A DNA stretch of 64,000 nucleotides from Oasisia sp. SBJ-2009 (lineage: Eukaryota > Annelida > Polychaeta > Sabellida > Siboglinidae): assembly GCA_964017155.1 (NCBI GenBank), contig OZ024856.1, positions 39,424,909 to 39,488,908 on the forward strand. Direction: 5' to 3'. The position numbers were made by a program, and so were the translations under genes. Positions 33,701-43,732 of this stretch are shown in pieces. The stretch's first letter is position 1, and each line of letters starts with the position of its first letter. The notes below the pieces were generated by a model. That model saw nothing but the letters and a program-made list of their open reading frames with translations, was not told the DNA's origin and made no database searches.

Positions 33701-36700
33701 TGTGTACAGATGTGTACAGATGTGTACAGATGTGTACAGATGTGTACAGATGTGTACAGATGTGTACAGATGTGTACAGATGTGTACAGATGTGTATAGA
33801 TGTGTACAGATGTGTACAGATGTGTACATATGTGTACAGATGTGTACAGATGTGTACAGATGTGTACAGATGTCTCTACTCCCAGCTCTGACTCATATGA
33901 GACAGTGTAGAACTCAGGTGTGGTTACATATTTTACTTTTTCATTTGACTTGTACACTTGACGTCTGTTTTTATCCCAATAAAAATAACTAAGGCAGTTA
34001 CTATGGTTATTTGGCCTGTGGAGGCCATGATATATGGCCTTAAATGTAATGATTGTGTCATAGGTATTTATATATCCTGGAGATACATAATGATCACACT
34101 AACCACTTCAAGCTACATAACAACTAGTCATATGTTTTTAAATATTGGGTTAAGTCCTATAAATATAGCTAGTTGCCTTTCAGTATAATTGCTCTAAAAT
34201 CTTTAGTTGCACGTTCACCCAGAGTTGTCTTCTGCTGCGAGCACTTTTAAACTGTGGCTATTTACAGTCTCATTCATCTTAGTAATATAATGGACTTTTT
34301 GTTGTCTAGACCCAATGAGTACGATTTTCAGTGACATTAATTTATTAATTTTATGATCCACCAATATGTGGAATAGTGCTGTACAGATAATCAGACTGGC
34401 TTTGTTGTTGAGGGAAATGGTGTTGAATGAGCCACTGTTGTATGTGGAGTTATGGAACTTGGCAGTGAAGGTGTCACTGAGTCTGTGTTTATTGGTGCCT
34501 GTCTGGGTAGGTAGGTCAGACCAACGTCACACCATGTAACCTAGACAGTTTATGACTGTAACTAGAGCCAAGCCTATTGTCATTTGGATTAAACAGTACT
34601 TTGACACCCCAGCTGGGGTGGGTATGTCTGTGTTAGGTTAATCAATTAACACTATAATGTGAACTTGTGAAGTTAGTTGAAGATAAGAGTTTGTTCAGTG
34701 CTGTCTAATAGAACATTAAACATACAGTTCAGATTTCTGTCATTATGATTTTGATCAGTTGATTGCAGTTAGTTAATCTGAGTGCTTGTATGTTTGATGC
34801 AAATGCACTGCTGTGAAGACCAAAATTAATAATGTCAGACCAGTTGTAGGATGTTGTTGAACGTATTTATATGTTAAATATGTATTATATTACCATATGG
34901 ATCACAGTTGTGACATAAGATCTGTTCACCTTTGCACACTAAAATTGTGACTAAATGTCAAATGTCACCACATGTTTCACAGGTATATTTAACATTACCC
35001 AGCAGCCCCATGGCTACAATCCCATCCATAATTTCAGGTTTTCAAATATATATTACCATCAAGGGCTCAAAATTCTACTTGTCCGCTAGCCCGTGACAAC
35101 TGGATATGCCACTGCACAATTGAAATTACTAGTACTTGTTTTCCGTGGGACAAGTTAGCTGTTTGCAGATATGATTTATAATCATTACTTAATTGTCCAG
35201 TCTCTAAAACATTTCATGTAAGTATAGTAAATGTCTTCAGTAAATCTACTTCTCTTGGTAAGCAAACACAGAATGAATCAACGAGATCATATTATTGACA
35301 ATTCAACACAAGCATGTGTTCTGTGTTTGTCTTCACAATACCATCTACATGACTACATGTCTCCTCCATCTGTATAACATAAGTTACAACATCATCATAC
35401 TATGCATAAGGGCTACATATGTTATAGTGTTATAACAGTTATTTAAATTGGCAGAAATAAATTTACTTACAGAGAAGTAGATTTTGAAATTCATTTGTTG
35501 CTGGGACAAGTAAACTTTTGCTTCTACTTGTCCACTCGACAAGTAGATCATTTGACAAATTTCGAGTTCTGCCATCAGATCTCCTGGATCACATTTCTCA
35601 TCACGTCATATGTTAAACATTTCTAACAACAGATACCGTTCACCTTTGCATACTAAATACCACATGTCACATGTGTTGGGTGCCAGGTATATTTGACATT
35701 ACATCGCGGCCCTATGGCCACAATCCCATCCAAGATATCAGGTTGTCTGTCAACACCACTAATGTGACAGTGTTGTCTTGCACTTGCAGCCAGGAGCCCG
35801 CCTTCTACAGGACAATGCTACGCATCCAGAAGTGTGTCACCTTCAACCAGGCAAAGGGCATCTTTGGTTTCTGTGGCACGGACTGCATCGGCAAGATCAG
35901 TTTCCCGTCCATACAGGCTGCTCCCTCCTTCAGTTGCTCCTTCCCACAGATCTTTGGGGGTCGCAAGGACGTTCCCTGTGTCATCCCCTGTGCCATCGAC
36001 CAGGTATTCATTCACATTCGCAGACTTTTTCCTGAGTCTTAGTCTTGACAGTTTGTCCTTGATTTGTTTTAACGCTATTTTTACTTAAATATGTTATAAT
36101 CCCAGCATACTCGCAGAGTATTATATAATACTTTAATTTCTGTTAATACTATTTTTACTTAAATATATAATCCCAGTGTGTGTTATATAATGCTGTTGGA
36201 CATCATGGAAAATATCGGTGATATTTAAATCGGTGATATTTAAATGCTTTCAAATTAAAGAGGCTTGCATTTTTTGCAAATATGAAGTGAGTTTGACATC
36301 ACTTTAAGTCGATCAGTTTTCACAGGAAATTAATATACTTACAGTTGAAAATATCTCAACATATGGGTACATAAATTACTGTCATAAAATTACAGTCAAA
36401 TATGTAAATTATCCCTGGAAAATACAATTTAAATGTAATTGAATATGTGAGTAAAAACAACATTGATGACATACAGTAAATGTCATCATCATTAATTACG
36501 ATCTTACAAGTCTAAGTGGTGTTTCAGGACCCCTACTTCCGCATGACGCGGGACGTGGCCCCCAGGATCGGCTGTCCCAAGCCCGCTCTCATCCACTCGC
36601 GGTTCATCCCTGCCCTCCAGGGGGCGCAGACGAAGATGAGTGCGAGCGACGCCACGACCTCCATCAACCTCACCGACACGCCCAAACAGATCAAGACAAA

Positions 36701-39700
36701 GGTAGGGTAGGGCTCGTTACTAGTTCCCCGTCATGTAGTGTGGATGTGTCAGCTAGCTAGCAACACTGTGTGGTTGTGTCAGCTAGCTAGTGACATTGTA
36801 TTCGTTGGTTAATAACGATGTGTTATATTGACTACTGACACGATGTGGTTGTGTCAACTGACTAGTGACACGGTGTGGTTGTGTCGACTCACTATTGACA
36901 CAGTGTGGTTGTGTCGACTCACTAGTGACACAGTGTGGTTGTGTCGACTCACTTGTGACACTGTGTGGTTGTGTCGACTCACTAGTGACACAGTGTGGTT
37001 ATGTCAACTCACTAGTGACACTGTGTGGTTGTGTCAACTCACTAGTGACACGGTGTGGTTGTGTCAACTCACTAGTGACACAGTGTGGTTGTGTCAGTCA
37101 CTAGTGACACGGTGTGGTTGTGTCAACTCACTAGTGACACGGTGTGGTTGTGTCAACTCACTAGTGACACAGTGTGGTTGTGTCAGTCACTAATGACACG
37201 GTGTGGTTGTGTCAACTCACTAGTGACACGGTGTGGTTGTGTCAACTCACTAGTGACACCGTGTGGTTGTGTCAACTCACTAATGACAGTGTGGTTGTGT
37301 CCACTCACTAGTGACACGGTGTGGTTGTGTCAACTCGCTAGTGACACAGTGTGGTTGTGTCAGTCACTAGTGACACGGTGTGGTTGTGTCAGTCACTAGT
37401 GACACGGTGTGGTTGTGTCAGTCACTAGTGACACTGTGTGGTTGTGTCAGTCACTAGTGACACGGTGTGGTTGTGTCAGTCACTAGTGACACGGTGTGGT
37501 TGTGTCAGTCACTAGTGACGCGGTGTGGTTGTGTCAGTCACTAGTGACACGGTGTGTTCTGTAGATCAACAAGTACGCGTACTCCGGGGGCGGGGTGACG
37601 GTGGAGGAGCACCGGGAGAAGGGCGGGGACTGTGAGGTCGACATCGCCTTCCAGTACCTCACCTTCTTCCTCGAGGACGACCAGCGGCTGGAGGAGATCA
37701 GGAAGGTGAGTCACTGTCTCCCCGAGGCCGCGGTGGGTCTGTGTAGTCCATATTTGGGGTGGGGTGCTGTGGCACAGGGGTTAGAGTATTGCACTGTCGG
37801 TCTAGAGAGTCTGGGTTGGAATTGTTTTGCTGTAGTTTTGTGACTTGGGTTGACCGTGTCACCCCTACTGCCAGTACACCGGGCTGCTGGGGCTTATAGA
37901 AGGATGTACAGAGACACGTAACCATTGACATTGTGAGAAGTCTGTTTTATTGAGCAGTTTATTAATGGATGTTAGCAGTATGAGTAGTTGGAGGAGCTGG
38001 ACTGTGGGGGTAGACGTCTGGGGTAGCTGATTGTCATCATCTGGAAGTGTGGGTGAGGGAGATGACCGGCAGCGGGTAGTGTCTTGCTATAGCATATGTC
38101 TGATAGGTTAAACAACAGTCACACGTGTCACTGCGTACACAGACTGTCTTGATGTATTGGGTGAAGTGAAATGTTGGCGTGTGAGGGGTGAGGAGAGGGG
38201 TGAGGAGAGAGAGGTGAGGAGAGAGGGGTGAGGAGAGAAGGGTGAGGAGAGAGGGGTGAGGAGAGAGGGGTGAGGAGAGAAGGGTGAGGAGAGAGGGGTG
38301 AGGAGAGAGGGGTGAGGAGAGAGGGGTGAGGAGAGAAGGGTGAGGAGAGAAGGGTGAGGAGAGAGGGGTGAGGAGAGAAGGGTGAGGAGAGAGGGGTGAG
38401 GAGAGAAGGGTGAGGAGAGAAGGGTGAGGAGAGAGGGGTGAGGAGAGAGGGGTGAGGAGAGAGGGGTGAGGAGAGAGGGGTGAGGAGAGAGGGGTGAGGA
38501 GAGAGGGGTGAGGAGAGAGGGGTGAGGAGAGAAGGGTGAGGAGAGAGGGGTGAGGAGAGAGGGGTGAGGAGAGAAGGGTGAGCAGAGAAGGGTGAGGAGA
38601 GAGGGGTGAGGAGAGAAGGGTGAGGAGAGAAGGGTGAGGAGAGAGAGGTGAGGAGAGAGGGGTGAGGAGAGAGAGGTGAGGAGAGAGGGGTGAGGAGAGA
38701 GGGGTGAGGAGAGGGGTGAGGAGAGAGGGGTGAGGAGAGAGGGGTGAGGAGAGAGGAGAGAGGAGTGAGGAGAGAGGCGTGAGGCGTGAGGAGAGGGGTG
38801 AGGAGAGAGAGGTGAGGAGAAAGGGGTGAGGAGAGAGGAATGAGGAGAGAGGAATGAGGGGTGAGGAGAGAGGAATGAGGAGAGAGGGGTGAGGAGAGAG
38901 GAATGAGGGGTGAGGAGAGAAGGGTGAGGAGAGAGGGGTGAGGAGAGAGGGATGAGGAGAGAGGAATGAGGGGTGAGGAGAGAGGAATGAGGAGAGAGGG
39001 GTGAGGAGAGAGGGGTGAGGAGAGAGGAATGAGGGGTGAGGAGAGAGGGGTGAGGAGAGAGAGGTGAGGAGAGAAGGGTGAGGAGAGAGGGGTGAGGAGA
39101 GAGGGGTGAGGAGAGAGGGGTGAGGAGAGAGGGATGAGGGGTGAGGAGAGAGGGGTGATGGGTGAGGAGAGAGGGATGAGGGGTGAGGAGAGATGGATGA
39201 GGGGTGAGGAGAGAGGGGTGAGGGGTGAGGAGAGATGGATGAGGAGAGGGGGTGAGGAGAGAGAGGTGAGGAGAGAGAGGTGACGAGAGAGGGGTGAGGA
39301 GAGAGGGTGAGGAGTGAGGAGAGGGGTGAGGAGAGGGGTGAGGGAGAGGGGTGAGGGGTGAGGAGAGAGAGGTGAGGAGAGAGGGGTGAGGAGAGAGGAG
39401 AGAGGAATGAGGGGTGAGGTGAGGAGAGAGGGGTGAGGAGAGAGAGGTGAGGAGAGAAGGGGTGGAGGAGAGAGGAATGAGGGGTGAGGAGAGAGGGGTG
39501 AGGAGAGAGGGGAGGGAGAGAGAGGTGAGAGAGGAGAGGGTGAGGAGAAGAGGGGTGTGGAGAGAGGGGTGAGGTGAGAGGGTGAGGAGAGAGGGGTGAG
39601 GAGAGAGGAGAGGGGTGAGGAGAGAGAGGTGAGGAGAGAAGGGTGAGGAGAAAGGGGTGAGGAGAGAGGGGTGAGGAGAGAGGGGTGAGGAGAGAGGGGT

Positions 39701-39861
39701 GAGGAGAGAGGGATGAGGGGTGAGGAGAGAGGGGTGAGATGTGAGGAGAGAGGGGTGAGGAGAGAGGAATGAGGAGAGAGGGGTGAGGAGAGAGAGGTGA
39801 GGAGAGACGGGTGAGGACAGAGGAGTGAGGAGAGAGGAGTGAGGAGAGAGGAGTGAGGAGA

Positions 39862-39893
<32 letters not shown>

Positions 39894-40184
39894 GGTGAGT
39901 GATGAGGGGTGAGGAGAGAGGAGAGATGGATAAGGGGAGAGGAGAGAGGGGTGAGTATAGAGGGATAAGGGGTGAGGAGAGAGGGGTGAGGAGAGAGGGG
40001 TGAGGACTGAGGACTGTGTGTGTTGCAGACGTACACGAGTGGAGAGCTGTTGACGGGCCACCTGAAGAAGGAGCTCATAGACATCCTACAGACCATCGTG
40101 GCAGCTCACCAGGAGAGACGCAAACTCATCACAGACGACGTCGTCCAGGAGTTCATGGTGCCTCGCAAACTACTCACACAATAG
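27588..40184 (+). CDS. WARS1: Cytosolic tryptophanyl-tRNA synthetase (WARS1), complete, eight coding exons
   Basis: Charges tRNA-Trp with tryptophan (class Ic synthetase, dimer, cytosol). Exons: 27588-27783, 28540-28648, 31294-31413, 32930-33112, 35790-36003, 36528-36701, 37565-37705, 40029-40184; 1293 nt, 430 residues, phase kept at all junctions. The HIGH motif is residues 131-134 in [11 protein letters not shown], and the KMSKS-equivalent KMSAS is 310-314, both as in animal cytosolic Trp[39 protein letters not shown] and [15 protein letters not shown] are near-identical to the human enzyme. The C-terminus ends [11 protein letters not shown]. The ATG at 27588 follows an in-frame TAA 18 bases upstream. 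The N-terminal 60 residues are acidic and carry no WHEP domain, so the protein resembles human mini-TrpRS (about 424 residues) rather than the full 471; an alternative upstream exon could add one. Confidence 0.96.
28540..28648 (+). CDS. WARS1: WARS1 exon 2
   Basis: Encodes [20 protein letters not shown] and [13 protein letters not shown], closely matching human [20 protein letters not shown]. Acceptor tgctttcag, donor gtgggg. Confidence 0.96.
29100..29830 (+). pseudogene. Possible decayed transposon ORF in WARS1 intron 2
   Basis: From an ATG at 29472 the frame reads [21 protein letters not shown] one-base shift near 29552 continues as an acidic segment with [15 protein letters not shown], which soon stops. 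A short acidic leader like this is common at the start of DNA-transposon proteins, but I recognise no domain. The surrounding 29100-29480 is CpG-rich relative to the intron, like a small promoter. Confidence 0.25.
30603..31276 (+). repeat. 18-bp minisatellite abutting the WARS1 exon 3 acceptor
   Basis: About 36 copies of ctctcacactgagcagtg, ending 17 bases before exon 3. The array runs into the acceptor tract ttgtcttgtcttctacag. Because 18 is a multiple of three, several long frames stay open on both strands; they are artefacts. Confidence 0.95.
31294..31413 (+). CDS. WARS1: WARS1 exon 3: HIGH motif
   Basis: Encodes [20 protein letters not shown] and HLIPFMFTK. It holds the ATP-binding HIGH signature. 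Donor gtgagt. Flanked on both sides by minisatellites. Confidence 0.97.
31420..31815 (+). repeat. 37-bp minisatellite made of the WARS1 exon 3 end plus its donor site
   Basis: About ten units, several degenerate, of cctcattccattcatgttca followed by caaagtgagtatctaga. This is nearly identical to exon 3's last 24 bases (cctcattcctttcatgttca, caaa) plus the intron start gtgagtatcta. Each good unit therefore holds a complete 5' splice site in the same coding context. The array resumes at 32735 after the hAT-like insertion. Confidence 0.93.
31816..31823 (+). repeat. Left target-site duplication of the hAT-like element
   Basis: gttctcat, repeated exactly at 32718-32725. Confidence 0.9.
31824..32717. 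mobile_element. Non-autonomous hAT-like DNA transposon
   Basis: 894 bp with terminal inverted repeats starting CAGACATGGGGTCAAATAC (the right end is its reverse complement, gtatttgaccccatgtctg after one mismatch region), flanked by an exact 8-bp duplication gttctcat. The 8-bp duplication and CAG-type ends are hallmarks of the hAT superfamily. Subterminal regions are dense in tatttgtatttgaaa-type motifs in both orientations. The 550-bp interior has no transposase frame. A decayed relative is at 13325-13655. Confidence 0.9.
32718..32725 (+). repeat. Right target-site duplication of the hAT-like element
   Basis: gttctcat, identical to 31816-31823. Confidence 0.9.
32735..32775 (+). repeat. Continuation of the WARS1 exon 3 minisatellite
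   Basis: ccctcatcccgttcatgttc followed by acaaagtgagtagacctcac is another unit of the array at 31420-31815, showing that the hAT-like element landed inside the array. Confidence 0.85.
32930..33112 (+). CDS. WARS1: WARS1 exon 4
   Basis: Encodes [40 protein letters not shown] and [16 protein letters not shown], part of the Rossmann-fold active site ([10 protein letters not shown] is conserved in eukaryotic TrpRS). Acceptor caccaccag, donor gtaagc. Confidence 0.97.
33482..33870. repeat. 12-bp minisatellite (tgtgtacagatg)n in WARS1 intron 4
   Basis: About 32 nearly perfect copies with a few point variants (taaag, tacat, tatag). Twelve is a multiple of three, so frames stay open on both strands without being coding. 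Confidence 0.96.
34919..35045 (+). repeat. Direct duplication, first copy (WARS1 intron 4)
   Basis: Homologous to 35632-35745: gttcacctttgcacactaaa, caggtatatttaacattacc, ggctacaatcccatccataa and tttcaggtt recur there with substitutions. Confidence 0.7.
35060..35575. mobile_element. Possible non-autonomous DNA transposon
   Basis: Ends are partly inverted: caagggctcaaaattctact followed by tgtc at the left, and gacaagtagatcatttgaca followed by aatttcgagttctg at the right. The right end matches a second locus at 28848-28902 (ttctacttggccgttcaaca, agtagatcatttgtg). No clean target duplication was found, so boundaries are approximate. Confidence 0.4.
35632..35745 (+). repeat. Direct duplication, second copy, ending just before WARS1 exon 5
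   Basis: Counterpart of 34919-35045: gttcacctttgcatactaaa, caggtatatttgacattaca, ggccacaatcccatccaaga and tatcaggtt. The two copies flank the possible transposon at 35060-35575. Confidence 0.7.
35790..36003 (+). CDS. WARS1: WARS1 exon 5
   Basis: Encodes [51 protein letters not shown] and VIPCAIDQ. It is close to the human segment and contributes to tryptophan binding and the dimer core. Acceptor cacttgcag, donor gtattc. Phase 2 in, 0 out. Confidence 0.97.
36528..36701 (+). CDS. WARS1: WARS1 exon 6: KMSAS motif
   Basis: Encodes [20 protein letters not shown] and [20 protein letters not shown]. The KMSAS loop binds ATP. Acceptor gtgtttcag, donor gtaggg. Phase 0 on both sides. Confidence 0.97.
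36730..37556 (+). repeat. 29/30-bp minisatellite filling WARS1 intron 6
   Basis: About 25 copies of aactcactagtgacacggtg followed by tggttgtgtc (30 bp) or the 29-bp variant beginning agtcactag. Degenerate units start at about 36730, soon after the exon 6 donor, and the array ends eight bases before exon 7, so it makes up nearly the whole intron. Confidence 0.95.
37565..37705 (+). CDS. WARS1: WARS1 exon 7
   Basis: Encodes [40 protein letters not shown] and RLEEIRK, part of the helical anticodon-binding region. Acceptor tgttctgtag, donor gtgagt. Phase 0 on both sides. Confidence 0.96.
37754..37912 (+). mobile_element. Second type of tRNA-derived SINE (WARS1 intron 7)
   Basis: The tRNA-like head has ctgtggcacaggggttagag (A-box-like) and ctgggttggaatt (degenerate B-box), and the body differs from the family at 14889. 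A single degraded copy was seen. Confidence 0.5.
38185..40015 (+). repeat. 14-bp polypurine minisatellite in WARS1 intron 7, abutting exon 8
   Basis: About 1.8 kb of ggtgaggagagagg-type units (roughly 130 copies with many variants), almost pure purine on the plus strand with an occasional T. It ends about 13 bases before exon 8, joined to it by ctgtgtgtgttgcag. Frames of more than 650 codons on the minus strand (Ser/Pro/Leu/His-rich) are artefacts of this repeat. Confidence 0.96.
40029..40184 (+). CDS. WARS1: WARS1 exon 8: C-terminus and stop
   Basis: Encodes [40 protein letters not shown] and [11 protein letters not shown], ending in TAG. Human TrpRS has TSGAMLTGELKKALIEVLQ...EFMTPRKLSFDFQ. 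Confidence 0.96.
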   Translation, partial: TYTSGELLTGHLKKELIDILQTIVAAHQERRKLITDDVVQEFMVPRKLLTQ

Positions 40185-43100
40185 TCACGTCAGTAGGCTC
40201 ACTCTGGGGCCTGGTGGATCTCTTAACATACATGTTCAGCCTCACTCCAAGCTTATGTGCATAGTCCAGACATCCTTCATCTCTTCGTAGGTTGGTCTAC
40301 TGTCTAGACCTTAAGTTACCTTGTGCCAATGAGCAGAACTGTAATGTTAGCTTTGAATTGTCATATCACACAACAGTGTATTATATGTGGCTCTGGTGAC
40401 ACAGATCAGGATGTATACATTAGGACATTTTCCCCCATGATCTTGGTGAAACCATGTGCTTAAGACTAGGGGGTTGATTTGGTTTGTAATGACAGAGGAT
40501 TGAACATTCACGCTCAGTATGTGAGGACAGATTTATTGTTACGTTCCTTGCTAATTTCACTTCACATTTATTGGCGTCTTTATTGTAGACATTGGTTACT
40601 TTAAGATTTTTGCATATTCATTCAAGTTTGAAATTTATTTCTATATTCAGATGTGGACGTTTTTATTATTGCAAAGCACTGGTTGCATTAAGATAATTTT
40701 GTCGACTACCCACCAGGGGTATGTGTATGATTCAAAATTCCAATGCAAATTTTTTTTTTACTTGAAACGGGACATTATATTCTTGAAGTAAATTTTTCTG
40801 TTACAGCCATTGTTGGCATGGGAATGTGATATTATATCAAATACATTTGGTGAATTGGACTTTGTTTTCAGGGTTATCTGAGAGTTATTGAATGATGATT
40901 TAAAAGTATGTTAATGACATTTTTGTGAAATCTTAAGAAATCAGGATGTGATGACTGATTGCTACTCAATTTGTAAGATTAAACATTTGAAATCTTGATT
41001 AAATAAATCAAGCCAACAATATTTGCCTGATTGCAAAATATATACTTTTGGAGGTAAAATTATATTTTATTAGTGTATAATTTGGATCAGTTACAAATTG
41101 AAATCAAGTTTCACAAACAATCCTAAAATCCATTCCTAAAACATACTACAGGTAGTAATAATCAGTAATATCCAAACAATGTAATATGACAAAATAACTA
41201 AAATTGATTGGACTTTGGCATTATTCAAAAAATGCATGGCAGCCTTGTTTGTCTATAAACTGTAGTATTTATTTGAGAATTGTATCTTGTAGATGTTGTG
41301 TATGTACTATTTGAGAACTGGTTTAAGTGGACATTGTGTATGTAGTATTTATTATCAATATGACGTATATGCATCGTACAAATACATTCATTCTTGCTCA
41401 CCTTGTCACGTTATTTAACTGATATTAGCAAATGCTGTACACAATCTGGCTATTTATTGCCTTAGATCTAGGCATAACAGATGGATTTTCTGCAAAGTTG
41501 GCCAACAAATAAATAAGTATTTGTTTGTAGACATATATATGTGAAGAAATATGTTACATTAATTGCAGCATGGCTTAAATGTTTCCCACAGAAGTCAAGT
41601 TTGTTTTATCTAATGTTAAATTGAAGAGCGCTGCGGGGGGTGGGGGTGAAATGTAAAACCGATTGGATGCTGTGCAGTTGAGAAAAAAATTATGTTTAGG
41701 TTGAGCTTTGTATAAAAAGATCACATTAATGACAGTGAAACTACATCAAAATGATAATCATGTTACACAAACATTGTTCCATAAAACTTGTCAGATGAAA
41801 TAAGCATGTGTTGATGTCTCCATTGTTGTAAGGATCTGTCTAATGTTTGCTTTATTTAGTTGTGTTGTTGCACTTTTATCTTAGACAGGTTTGGGAAAAT
41901 ATAGTAAACATTTAATTGTAAATAAAGCATATGCAGAGATCCTTTAGCATGTTCCTTATTATCAGGACTTTAACTTTAAGTCACTATTATTGTTCGGTAT
42001 GTTGCAAAAACATTTATTATTTTTGTTCCATTGCAAAAACATTTATTATTTTTGTTCCACAGCAGTGTTTATTATTCAACTCTCCAACCGGAAACCAAAA
42101 ATGTAATTGAAAATTTGCTTTCATCAAGTTAGGCTTGCATTACCTGTAATCAATATTTGTTATCATTTCTAAAAGTATGTTGCCTCTGTGTACGTCTGGG
42201 TCAAGCACAGAAGACAGTGGAAAATTGGAGCATAAATCAAGGTACTGCCATAATAAGAAAAGCTGTTTTTAGTTAGAACCAGACAGTGTTTAGACTGCAT
42301 CTGTGTTGTTTAACAATATTTATTTTGGAAAAAGATTTGTACCCCAGTTTAATTGGGTGTACAACTAGGTGGCTCTGTCACTGGTTGGAGATTCCATCAG
42401 CAAATGTAGGGGTGTAGGGGGTGGTGTTTACACAGAAGTCGATGTCGATGAGGCCAGAAGAATGAATGATCCTGTGTCGAACTGTTCATTGTGATCAAGG
42501 GGGAATTAACGTAGGCCCTATATGCGGGCTTACAACATGTTTTTAACATGGACTGTTCTTGATGCGATACCCAGTCCACCATGTGTGTTGTTTTTGAAAT
42601 GTAAACTTGCACTACGTAATGTTGCACAAGGGCAAGGGTTGCTCTGTCGTTATATGCTTCAGTGTACAGATTTGTGAATGCTGAATAAATTATTTCAATG
42701 TGAAACCAAGAAAAAAACATGTCTGCAGTTCATATTCCTCAGTGTTCAGTTCTATTGTGTAAAGTGTAAGTACTAATGTGAAGGACGTTGCAGTTAACAT
42801 TGTTTGACTCAATCCAACATGTATAGTTTGTGTTCATCTTCCAGTTTTATTTCAGAAAGATAATGGGCATACCAAATGACCACATATTCGAACATTTTAA
42901 TCATTATATTGAATTTTTATTATTTATTATATTTACTAAAACCAACACATCAATTACAAACTGGTAGAAATGACTCGCCAAAATAGTTTAGTGTATTTTT
43001 ATTTTACTATGAAAAAAAGCACAGTTTTCCTGTGCATTTTAAAGCTAAATGCAATTGATTGAACAGTCTACTGAAATATTCAGCATGTTGGAAGATTGTT

Positions 43101-43441
43101 CTCTTTCTGTCATGACGTAGTTGACAGTGACAGTGGCATTTTTTTAATTGGGTGATCAAAATGGAGTGGACATTATTCAGTTATATAAATGGAATATATG
43201 GCACTCTAGAAGTATGTTCCCCTATGTGTACAAGCATTCTAAAGAATGTTGACTAAAATTAACAAAATCTACATGACTCTGACACACTGTCAAATGTTTG
43301 TCGCAATAATTCTTTGTGCAGATTTCTCCACATAATCATTGCTGGAATTTTCACTTTCTGTTTCAGAGGCAATTGTAAGCCCAGTCTAATCGTTTTGCCG
43401 GTTTCTGTTCCTCCACAGAAGTGCAGATTGAATCGTCAGTT
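40185..43441. other. WARS1 3' UTR and convergent intergenic region
   Basis: No coding exon was recognised. AATAAA hexamers on the plus strand at 41002, 41508, 41923 and 42684 are candidate WARS1 polyadenylation signals; I cannot choose among them. A short duplication of acatttattatttttgttcc lies at 42010-42060. A fragment resembling the SINE body (attgcagcatggct) is at about 41562-41600. The downstream end of LRRC73 lies near 43000-43441. Confidence 0.5.
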
Positions 43442-43732
43442 TTACTTTCGTTTATGTCCTTTCTTTCTTCGTTTCTCTGGCTCGCACACGTCCACAGCCG
43501 TGACGGTGGCGCCATCAGTGACAGCCAGCCTCGGGTCGCCACTGCACTTCTTCTCAAACGCACAACACGGGTCCTTTGTGATTTTTATTGATTCGCTGTC
43601 GCTGCTTTCTTTCTCATCCGATTCAAGATACGCATCGATTTTTTCAATCGTATTTCGACTGATGGAGTTGCCCGAAAGAGTAATTTGCTTCATACTGACG
43701 GGGAAGTAGTTTCTCATGAGGTGGAGGAGAAT
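43442..43732 (-). CDS. LRRC73: LRRC73 exon 4: last leucine-rich repeat, charged tail and stop
   Basis: Encodes ILLHLMRNYFPVSMKQITLS, GNSISRNTIEKIDAYLES, an acidic Ser-rich stretch and the basic C-terminus. Acceptor tctttcag. Phase 0 in. Confidence 0.88.
   Translation of the reverse strand: MLLHLMRNYFPVSMKQITLSGNSISRNTIEKIDAYLESDEKESSDSESIKITKDPCCAFEKKCSGDPRLAVTDGATVTAVDVCEPEKRRKKGHKRK

Noticed and set aside
33373..33992. Tyr/Cys/Val/Asp- and His/Thr/Ser-rich open frames
   Set aside because: Translations of the 12-bp tandem repeat; no coding signature.
30603..37556. CRISPR-like arrays
   Set aside because: Units are contiguous with no unique spacers; this is eukaryotic minisatellite DNA.
38037..40096. 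Open frames of more than 650 codons on the minus strand, Ser/Leu/Pro/His-rich
   Set aside because: They are translations of the polypurine minisatellite in WARS1 intron 7. Several frames are open at once and none shows a non-repeat domain.
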